Below are positions 15,113 to 22,065 of a stretch of 36,966 nucleotides of DNA, piece after piece. The position numbers and the translations under genes are program-made. This DNA is from Flavobacteriaceae bacterium (GTDB lineage Bacteria > Bacteroidota > Bacteroidia > Flavobacteriales > Flavobacteriaceae), in NCBI GenBank assembly GCA_947448525.1, contig CANFNV010000016.1:1-36966 (forward strand). Direction: 5' to 3'. The notes beneath the pieces were generated by a model that was given only the letters and a program-made list of their open reading frames with translations, had not been told where the DNA came from and did not search any database. How positions within the stretch are numbered: the first letter of the stretch is position 1; every line of letters begins with the position of its first letter.

Positions 15113-15356
15113 TGACTTTGATTTTTCAAAGGAACATTAAAAGGGAATTAGGTTAAAACCCTAAGCTGTACCCGCAACTGTATGCTACAAAGCTTGTTGT
15201 TATCTACGACGCCATTGTTTGAAATTAAATAAAAGGAATTTCATTTCGGATTTTAATTATCCTTAATCTAAATATCCTTAAACCTTAATCTAAAATGAGA
15301 AGGCCAACAACAAGACGCAAGCCAGGAGACCTGCCATATACATTGAGTATCAAACT
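15113..15356 (+). promoter_or_regulatory. Cobalamin riboswitch (B12 element)
   Basis: The conserved parts are in order: the P1 pair TTTGAT (15117-15122) with ATCAAA (15349-15354), the core AAGGGAATTAGGT followed by CTAAGCTGTACCCGCAACTG (to 15180), and the B12 box AAGCCAGGAGACCTGCC (15319-15335). A stem CTTGTTGTT / AACAACAAG encloses a long A/T-rich peripheral insertion (about 15205-15300). That insertion contains a TGAAATT/AATTTCA hairpin and two copies of CCTTAATCTAAA. The element precedes a BtuB-like receptor and should lower its expression when adenosylcobalamin is plentiful. A TACATTTA at 15088-15095 is a weak promoter candidate. Confidence 0.95.
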
Positions 15357-15412
15357 TTCGGGACAAAAGGTTTGGGTATGGGTAATTCTATGCTTTTCTC
15401 CCATGATTATTA
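15350..15412 (+). promoter_or_regulatory. Possible riboswitch expression platform
   Basis: Between the aptamer and the btuB ATG lie two small hairpins: CAAACTTT with AAAGGTTTG (one bulge; the CAAA also belongs to P1) and TATGGG with CCCATG. The sharing of bases between P1 and the first hairpin suggests a switch. No T-run terminator is seen, so translational control is more likely. Confidence 0.4.
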
Positions 15413-15431
15413 AATTAGTAGTAACTAAAAA

Positions 15432-17366
15432 ATGAACAAAAATTTCATTCGTTTCAGTGCAATTTTAGCATTGGTAACAACTTGTGTCTATGCCCAAGAA
15501 AAAGATTCTACCACAGTGAATCATTTGCAAGAAGTGGTAATTTCGGACACCAAATTTGCTCAAAGCAAAGAAAAATCAGGGAAGGTAATCACTAAAATTT
15601 CAGCAGATGAACTCCAAAAAAAATCAGGACAATCTTTGGCCAGTATTCTAAGTTCGGTTCCGGGTGTTGAGATTAACGGAAATCAATCAGCTAATGGGAA
15701 AAATCTGGGTTACTACATTCGCGGTGGAAAAAACCAACAAGTTTTAATTTTAATCGACGGCAATCCAGTTACGGATGCTTCTGGAATTAGTTTTGAATAT
15801 GATTTACGTTTGCTTCCAGTGGATCAAGTGGAAAGTATCGAAATTATGAAAGGTGCTGCCAGTACGCTCTATGGTTCGGGTGCCGCAACGGCAGTGATTA
15901 ATATTACATTGAAAAAATCGAGTAATAAATCACTTCAGGCTAATGCTTACCTAAATATTGGTTCAAATAATACGGCGACTGATCACAAATATAACGGCCA
16001 AGATTTCAATCAAGGATTTTCATTAAATGGAACCGTTAAAAAAGTAAGTTATTTAGCGTCAATCAATAGTACCGAAACCAATGGAATGTCTCAAATAGCG
16101 GAGCCAGATGCATATTCTAATTATGACAAAGACCGATTTTCAAGAATCAATTATATGACGAAAATCGGAATTAAAGCTACTCAAAAATTGACAATGGATT
16201 TTTTTGGGAATTATGATAAAGTGAATACTGATTACGATTTTCAATATGATAATACAGGTTTAAACGATACCAATTGGAATCATTCTAAAACGGAACAATT
16301 TCGTTTTGGATTTTCACCCAAATACGTTTATACGAAAGGGGAATTTCGTTTGAATTCAAGTTTAAGTAAAATCCAACGCTCGTATCAAGAATACAATTCT
16401 ATTAGCATCGATCATTCTATGTATGAAGCCAGAAGTATGAATGTGGATGCTTTCAATAAATATTCGTTAAGCCGTCAATTTTACATGGTAACTGGTGCTA
16501 ATTATCAGTTTCACGACATGAGAAGCGACACGCCTTATAGTAAAATTGCCAAAGATTCTACCAAACTTAACATGATTGACCCTTATATTACAGGAGTTTA
16601 TATTTCAAACTTTGGATTGAATATTAATGCTGGAGCGCGATGGAATATTCATAGTCAGTATGGAAATCAATTGGTATATAATGTGAATCCGTCTTTTAAT
16701 TTTGGAAAAGAAATTCCATTGAAGGTATTGGGTTCTATTAGTACGGCTTTTATCACTCCGAGTTTATACCAATTGTATTCAGAATACGGAATGGCATCAT
16801 TAACTCCTGAAAAAAACACCACCATTGAAACAGGTTTTGAAGCAACACTATTGAATAAAAAACTGACTCTTAATGTGGTTGGATTTTACCGGGAACAAAA
16901 CAATTCCATTGGATTTGATGCAACCTATCATTATGCTAATATTGAAGGATTGAATAAAGCAAAAGGAATGGAAACTAGTTTTAATTATTCCATAAACAAT
17001 AGCATCTATTTTAATGCAAATTATACTTTTACCCAAGTTGATGAGGCTTTAAATCGTTTAATTCCAAAGCATAAAGTAAATGCTTCCATTGATTTTTCGG
17101 CATCTAAAAGATTATTTTTAAATGCTGCTTATCAATATGTTGATACTCGACAAGAATCTTTTTTTGATGGGAATACTTATGCTATTGTTGCTGTAAAATT
17201 AAGTTCTTATCAATTATTAAATACTATGATAAAATATGAATTGGTAAAAAATCGATTATCCATTTTCGGAACTGTAACAAATATTTTGAATGAAGATTTT
17301 ATAGAAAACATTGGTTATTCTACACGAGGAAGAAATTTCAAATTGGGAATACATATTAAACTTTAA
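15432..17366 (+). CDS. btuB: TonB-dependent vitamin B12 receptor (BtuB-like)
   Basis: 644 residues. A signal peptide ends near VYAQ (about 19-22), followed by a TonB-box-like LQEVVISDT (about 32-40). The plug domain (about 50-165) has PGVEINGNQSA, YYIRGGKNQQVLILIDGNPV and VESIEIMKGAASTLYGSGA. A 22-strand-type barrel follows and ends in an aromatic/basic terminal strand (NFKLGIHIKL). It imports cobalamin across the outer membrane with TonB energy. Identification as the B12 receptor rests on the cobalamin riboswitch in its leader and on divergent btuFCD. Size is close to known BtuB. Confidence 0.92.
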   Translation: MNKNFIRFSAILALVTTCVYAQEKDSTTVNHLQEVVISDTKFAQSKEKSGKVITKISADELQKKSGQSLASILSSVPGVEINGNQSANGKNLGYYIRGGKNQQVLILIDGNPVTDASGISFEYDLRLLPVDQVESIEIMKGAASTLYGSGAATAVINITLKKSSNKSLQANAYLNIGSNNTATDHKYNGQDFNQGFSLNGTVKKVSYLASINSTETNGMSQIAEPDAYSNYDKDRFSRINYMTKIGIKATQKLTMDFFGNYDKVNTDYDFQYDNTGLNDTNWNHSKTEQFRFGFSPKYVYTKGEFRLNSSLSKIQRSYQEYNSISIDHSMYEARSMNVDAFNKYSLSRQFYMVTGANYQFHDMRSDTPYSKIAKDSTKLNMIDPYITGVYISNFGLNINAGARWNIHSQYGNQLVYNVNPSFNFGKEIPLKVLGSISTAFITPSLYQLYSEYGMASLTPEKNTTIETGFEATLLNKKLTLNVVGFYREQNNSIGFDATYHYANIEGLNKAKGMETSFNYSINNSIYFNANYTFTQVDEALNRLIPKHKVNASIDFSASKRLFLNAAYQYVDTRQESFFDGNTYAIVAVKLSSYQLLNTMIKYELVKNRLSIFGTVTNILNEDFIENIGYSTRGRNFKLGIHIKL

Positions 17367-17409
17367 CCTTTTTATTATAGAAAAAAGAATACAATGGCTT
17401 TTGTTTGAT

Positions 17410-17417
17410 TACTTTTG
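17410..17417 (+). promoter_or_regulatory. -7 box for the DUF4252 gene
   Basis: TACTTTTG fits TAnnTTTG, 71 nt before the ATG at 17489. The intergenic stretch after btuB has no clear terminator. Confidence 0.4.
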
Positions 17418-17488
17418 AATAAGAAAAAACTAGTATTCTATATAGAAACTATTTAAAAACAGATAAATTTTCCAAACAACCCATAGAG

Positions 17489-18010
17489 ATGATGCATTTT
17501 AATAGAATTTTAATTATCGGATTAGTACTACTATCTAATACCCTTTTTGCACAATCAGTCTTCGATAAATTTGACAATCAGGACGATATTTCAACTATAA
17601 TTGTAAACAAAAAAATGTTTTCCATGTTGAGTAAAGTTGATGCTAAAGATAAAGAAACACAGCAATATCTTACGCTAATAAAGAAGTTAGATGATTTAAA
17701 AGTTTTTGTCACATCAAGCGGAAAAAAATCAGCGGAAATGAAAGCTACTGCAGAGATATATGCCAAAACAGCAGGTTTAGAAGAACTAATGCAGATTAAT
17801 GAAAAGGGTAAAAGTGTAAAAATTTATCTAAAATCGGGTTCAACCGATTCAAACGTAAAAGAACTTTTAATGTTTATTGACGGTTCTGGAAAGGAAGAAT
17901 CTGTATTGATGTCGTTGAATGGAGACTTTGATCTGGAGGAACTTTCAACTTTGACCGATAAAATGAATTTGCCTGGCGGTGTAGAACTGAAAAAAGCAAG
18001 TACGAAATAA
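17489..18010 (+). CDS. DUF4252 domain protein, exported
   Basis: 173 residues. A signal peptide (ending LLSNTLFAQ, about residue 22) is followed by the DUF4252 domain: FDKFDNQDDISTIIVNKKMF, a middle KKLDDLKVFVTSS strand, and GKSVKIYLKSG with LLMFIDGSGKEESVLMSLNG. The family is periplasmic or lipid-anchored in Bacteroidota and of unknown function, and I recall it often sitting near sigma-factor genes. No sigma factor is adjacent here. Two ATG codons in tandem make the exact start uncertain by one residue. Confidence 0.85.
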   Translation: MMHFNRILIIGLVLLSNTLFAQSVFDKFDNQDDISTIIVNKKMFSMLSKVDAKDKETQQYLTLIKKLDDLKVFVTSSGKKSAEMKATAEIYAKTAGLEELMQINEKGKSVKIYLKSGSTDSNVKELLMFIDGSGKEESVLMSLNGDFDLEELSTLTDKMNLPGGVELKKASTK

Positions 18011-18120
18011 AAATCGTAAAATTTTGTAAAAAAGAAGAGCTAACTACAAAACCAAAAATCCTTAAAAAAAATAACGCAATATTACGTTTTAGATTTGAGT
18101 GCTTTAAGATTGAAATTTAC

Positions 18121-18128
18121 TACTTTTG
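18121..18128 (+). promoter_or_regulatory. -7 box for the CDF transporter gene
   Basis: TACTTTTG fits TAnnTTTG and lies 20 nt before the ATG at 18149. A TTTG at 18094-18097 is 23 nt upstream, slightly far for a -33 element. Confidence 0.5.
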
Positions 18129-18148
18129 ATGAAAATTAATCGATCTCG

Positions 18149-19135
18149 ATGTATAAATCAAAAGAAAATTTTGAAATTCAAAAAAGACTAATAATAATAA
18201 TTTTAGTTCTGTTTTTAATCAAATTAGCGGCTTGGTTTTATACTAATTCGATGGCTATCTTAACAGATACTTTAGAATACACCATCAATGTAATTAGCGG
18301 ATTTATTGGACTTTATAGTTTACATTTATCGTCGCTCCCAAAAGACAAAAACCATCCTTACGGACATGGAAAAGTCGAATTTCTTTCGGCAACTATTGAA
18401 GGGACTTTAATGATTGTTTCCAGTTTTGTAATCATCTATGAAGCTATCAACAATTTAAAGCATCCACACGAATTAAAACAACTTGATTACGGAATATATT
18501 TAGTTGCACTAACAGGCATTATCAATTATGTTGTAGGTCATTTTTCTATCAAAAAAGGGAATAAAAATAACTCGTTAGCACTTATTGCTACCGGAAAACA
18601 CATGCAATCGGACACGTATGCAACTCTAGGAATTGTTATAGGTTTAATACTTATATACTTTACTCATTACACTTGGATTGATAGTGCCGTTGCCTTTTTG
18701 TTTGCTATAATTATTATCGTTTCTGGATATAAAATTTTGCGAACTTCCATTGCCGGAATTATGGACGAAGCTGATGATAAATTACTAGAAAAAATGGTGA
18801 TGTATTGCCAAAATCACCGTCGTGAAAATTGGATTGACTTACATAATCTTCGTTTCATAAAATATGGCGGAACCCTTCATTTAGATTGTCATCTAACAAT
18901 TCCTTGGTATTTCAACATTCACGAAGGACATAAAGAAGTGGATGAATTGGAAAAAATTGTGAAAAATAATTTTGGAGACAGTGTTGAGTTGATGGTTCAT
19001 ACCGATGGATGCATGGATTTTTCATGTAAAATATGCAGCAAAAAAGAATGTCCAATGCGAAAACACGAGTTGGTCAATACTATTGAATGGACTATTGAAA
19101 ACATTTCTCTAGACCACAAACATCGTATTGACTAA
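18149..19135 (+). CDS. Cation diffusion facilitator (CDF) metal transporter
   Basis: 328 residues with six membrane helices (about 13-205) and a C-terminal cytoplasmic domain. The TM5 metal motif H151-x-x-x-D155 is present (GKHMQSDTYATLG). The TM2 position reads E43-x-x-x-N47 instead of (H/D)xxxD, with D40 just before, so it belongs to a variant subfamily. PKDKNHPYGHGKVEFLSA (64-81) is the conserved cytoplasmic loop. The tail has a Cys cluster (CMDFSCKICSKKECP) that may bind metal. It should export divalent metal by proton exchange; the ion cannot be named. Confidence 0.9.
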   Translation: MYKSKENFEIQKRLIIIILVLFLIKLAAWFYTNSMAILTDTLEYTINVISGFIGLYSLHLSSLPKDKNHPYGHGKVEFLSATIEGTLMIVSSFVIIYEAINNLKHPHELKQLDYGIYLVALTGIINYVVGHFSIKKGNKNNSLALIATGKHMQSDTYATLGIVIGLILIYFTHYTWIDSAVAFLFAIIIIVSGYKILRTSIAGIMDEADDKLLEKMVMYCQNHRRENWIDLHNLRFIKYGGTLHLDCHLTIPWYFNIHEGHKEVDELEKIVKNNFGDSVELMVHTDGCMDFSCKICSKKECPMRKHELVNTIEWTIENISLDHKHRID

Positions 19136-19164
19136 AATTTAATGTATTTAAAAAAAATTAAATA

Positions 19165-19929
19165 ATGGAACCAAAACTAGACCTGAAACTTGCCGTATTA
19201 ATTGATGCAGATAATGTACCGTATGCTAATGTAAAAGAAATGTTTGAAGAAATTGCCAAATACGGAACACCCACTTTCAAACGAATTTATGCCGATTGGA
19301 CCAGGCCAACCGTTTCGGGTTGGAAAAACGTTCTTCTAGAAAATGCCATTACTCCTATTCAACAATATAGTTATTCTACTGGAAAAAATGCCAGTGATAG
19401 TGCACTTATTATTGATGCTATGGATATACTATATACCGGGAAGGTAGATGGTTTTTGTATTGTTTCTAGTGATTCCGATTTTACCCGATTGGCAACACGA
19501 CTTCGTGAAGCGGGTATGAAAGTAATTGGTATAGGCGAAAAGAAAACGCTAACACCATTCATAACAGCTTGTGATAAATTTATTTACATAGAAATTTTAA
19601 AGAAACCCGATTTAGATGTGTCAACTGGTAGTTCTAACAAACCAACATCTAAAAACACAAAAACACAAACCAACAATGCAATAAGTAAAATTGACCCAAA
19701 AATAATTACTCTTTTTGCAGATAGTATAGACGATTTAGAAGACGAAAACGGATGGGCATTCTTGGGGGAATTAGGGAATTTAGTGCTCAAAAAGAAACCC
19801 GATTTTGATCCAAGAAACTACGGATTTTCGAAAATGTTAGCTTTTATTGAAAGTATGAATAAATTTGAAATAGATAAAAGAGATAGTGGTAAAAACAATA
19901 TCAAACACATTTATGTAAGAAGAAAATAA
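19165..19929 (+). CDS. NYN (LabA/DUF88) ribonuclease-like protein with OST-HTH domain
   Basis: 254 residues. The NYN domain (about 8-150) has the PIN-like acidic set: D14/D16 in LIDADN, D78 in KNASDSALI, D84, and D103/D105 in SSDSDF. A polar linker (about 155-180) leads to a C-terminal OST-HTH/LOTUS-type domain (about 185-252, e.g. WAFLGELGNLVLKKKPDF, YGFSKMLAFIE). NYN domains are predicted metal-dependent RNases, and LOTUS domains bind RNA or partner proteins. It follows the CDF gene by 29 nt, perhaps in one transcript, but no functional link is evident. Confidence 0.87.
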   Translation: MEPKLDLKLAVLIDADNVPYANVKEMFEEIAKYGTPTFKRIYADWTRPTVSGWKNVLLENAITPIQQYSYSTGKNASDSALIIDAMDILYTGKVDGFCIVSSDSDFTRLATRLREAGMKVIGIGEKKTLTPFITACDKFIYIEILKKPDLDVSTGSSNKPTSKNTKTQTNNAISKIDPKIITLFADSIDDLEDENGWAFLGELGNLVLKKKPDFDPRNYGFSKMLAFIESMNKFEIDKRDSGKNNIKHIYVRRK

Positions 19930-19968
19930 GGCACAAATTACATATAAATATTTTAACATTAGCAATAG

Positions 19969-22023
19969 CTATTCTTTTACCAACTTTTCAGTTTTAATGC
20001 CAAATTCATTATAAACTTTAATAAAGTAAATTCCAGAAGATAGAATTGAAATATCCATTGAAGTTTCGTTTGAGTTGACTCTTGTAGCTATTAATTGTTT
20101 TCCGGAAACATCAAATATTTCAATATAATCTATATTTTTCATTGAGCTAATTGTTAAAAGATGATTAGTAGGATTTGGAAAAATCATAACCATTAAGTTG
20201 TCGTTATTAACTTCATTTACAGGTAATGATGTTGTGCTTGCCTCCCAACTTGAAGCCAAATTATTATCTAAACTAGTACTTATTAATTGCAAATAACTTC
20301 CTGTACCATCAGGGGCTGTTGGCCAAGGGGTTGAATCAAAATATTGAACGTTATCAATCACATTACCAAAGGCATCCACAAGAATAATATTTTGAGATTT
20401 ATTAGATAAATTTCTAGTATATTGTCCAAAAGGAGTAAAACCATTTTTTGCTTGAAAAACGGTTGAATTAGAACATAAATACAAACTTGAATTCCCTGAA
20501 ATAGTTGAATTATATGGAAATTGATACGTTAATCCAAGTTCTTTAAAATAAATTCCCGAAAGATTTACAGTTGCCGATCCTGTATTTGTAATTTCAATAA
20601 ATTCTTGATCATTACTTACCGGAAAACTAACAGAAGTAGCAGGATTATAATTAATTTTAGTAATAACAAGAGGCGGAACGGCTACATTATCACAAGCTGA
20701 ATAGCCTCCCAATTGCGATGTCATCCAAGCAATTCGATCAACAATAAATGTTTTAAGATTTGCAATTTCTTGAGGGTTATCTGGAATCGTATTCCATTTC
20801 TGATTTTCACGAACCATAGCTTCGCTAATCAATGTAACAGTATTATCAATATAAGTATTTAAAAAAGCAGCATTCATAGGCTGTCCTACTTGTGTCAATT
20901 GATGAAAACGTTTAGATAAATAACATTTAAAGGTTGGATTATTATATAAATCTGTCCAAAAAGGTGAACCCTCATTATCGCCATTAGAGAACTGCCAAGT
21001 GTCGGTTTTACTTCGATCATATCCCCAAAAAAACAAATCATTTCCTAGTGTCAAATTAAAATCCCAAATCGGACCCGCTCTTAATTTTCCATTTCTATCT
21101 TTATGAAAATAAGTACTTAATTGATAACCATCTACATTGGCGGCAAATTCGTTGGATAACATAAAATCAACAAAAGAGGGAACATCAATGGTAGTTGTGT
21201 ACCCATCGAAAAGACTACTGTTATTGTCGGTTGCTGCGGTTTGCAAATTAGAAAATTGTCCATAAATGTATGCGTCTTGCTCTGGAGTAACGCTCTCAGG
21301 TTTGGGCAATTCATGAATATAATTTACATTATTTGCTGTTGTCCATGCAATAGGATCGCCTCCAGTTGTTTTGTCTGCTTTGGTGATATAACCTCCCGTA
21401 AGATTATCGCCAGTAATATCTGTAGTGGCAATTTTCAAAACATTTACTCGATTAGAATCGGCTTTGATTTTTTCTTCAAGCAAATAAAGACCGTTATATT
21501 CGCCATTAATAACTACTTCACAATATTGAGTTCTAGAGGCATAGTTTCCCATTTGTCTTGAGATATTGTATGCCAAATAGTCCCGAATTAACGACGGATC
21601 AAAGGCTAACCCATTTAAAATCCAATCGTGTTCAGAAGGCATTCCAAGTAAACTTACATTATTATTGCTCGTATTATCAGCTAGTAAGGTTGTAAATCCA
21701 TAGGCTTTTTTAGGAGCCGCTTGCGAGGAAGAGCCCCGAATTTGGATACTCAAACGTCCATTATAATTTAAAAATGCGGAACTATTTTGATCCGAAATAT
21801 AATTCCGTGAACCATCCGTATGATAAATTATTTTCATAGAACCCAATACATCAGGACTATCCACAATTTCATAAGGAAGACTTGTTGCAGGATTTATATC
21901 GGTTGTTACAATAACTATTGGCAAATTACTATCTGTAAATGTCTGTGAGTTGACATTGATCACAAATAATAAAAACGAACCTATTATATAATTTTTAAAC
22001 CTAAAAAAGTAGCATGCTTTCAT
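19969..22023 (-). CDS. CotH-kinase and lamin-tail protein with T9SS sorting domain
   Basis: 684 residues from the ATG at 22023. Earlier starts at 22038 (ATG) and 22041 (TTG) fall in the promoter box at 22039-22046. A signal peptide ends near FVINVNSQ. The CotH kinase domain follows (about 90-440; RLSIQIRGSSSQAAPKKAYG, GEYNGLYLLEEKIKADSNRV, GPIWDFNLTLGND). Next come a lamin-tail/LTD domain (about 455-590; EFIEITNTGSATVNLSG) and a type A T9SS sorting domain (IFPNPTNHLLTI to the Lys-Leu-Val-Lys-Glu end). Exported CotH-like proteins may phosphorylate surface proteins or bind glycans; role unknown. It lies 24 nt after the carB stop. Confidence 0.87.
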   Translation of the reverse strand: MKACYFFRFKNYIIGSFLLFVINVNSQTFTDSNLPIVIVTTDINPATSLPYEIVDSPDVLGSMKIIYHTDGSRNYISDQNSSAFLNYNGRLSIQIRGSSSQAAPKKAYGFTTLLADNTSNNNVSLLGMPSEHDWILNGLAFDPSLIRDYLAYNISRQMGNYASRTQYCEVVINGEYNGLYLLEEKIKADSNRVNVLKIATTDITGDNLTGGYITKADKTTGGDPIAWTTANNVNYIHELPKPESVTPEQDAYIYGQFSNLQTAATDNNSSLFDGYTTTIDVPSFVDFMLSNEFAANVDGYQLSTYFHKDRNGKLRAGPIWDFNLTLGNDLFFWGYDRSKTDTWQFSNGDNEGSPFWTDLYNNPTFKCYLSKRFHQLTQVGQPMNAAFLNTYIDNTVTLISEAMVRENQKWNTIPDNPQEIANLKTFIVDRIAWMTSQLGGYSACDNVAVPPLVITKINYNPATSVSFPVSNDQEFIEITNTGSATVNLSGIYFKELGLTYQFPYNSTISGNSSLYLCSNSTVFQAKNGFTPFGQYTRNLSNKSQNIILVDAFGNVIDNVQYFDSTPWPTAPDGTGSYLQLISTSLDNNLASSWEASTTSLPVNEVNNDNLMVMIFPNPTNHLLTISSMKNIDYIEIFDVSGKQLIATRVNSNETSMDISILSSGIYFIKVYNEFGIKTEKLVKE

Positions 22024-22038
22024 TTGATTGAATTTCAT

Positions 22039-22046
22039 CAAATGTA
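22039..22046 (-). promoter_or_regulatory. -7 box for the CotH-like gene
   Basis: Minus-strand TACATTTG fits TAnnTTTG, 15 nt before the ATG at 22023. No matching -33 element at 19 nt. Confidence 0.45.
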
Positions 22047-22065
22047 ATAAACTTACTTTAACTTA

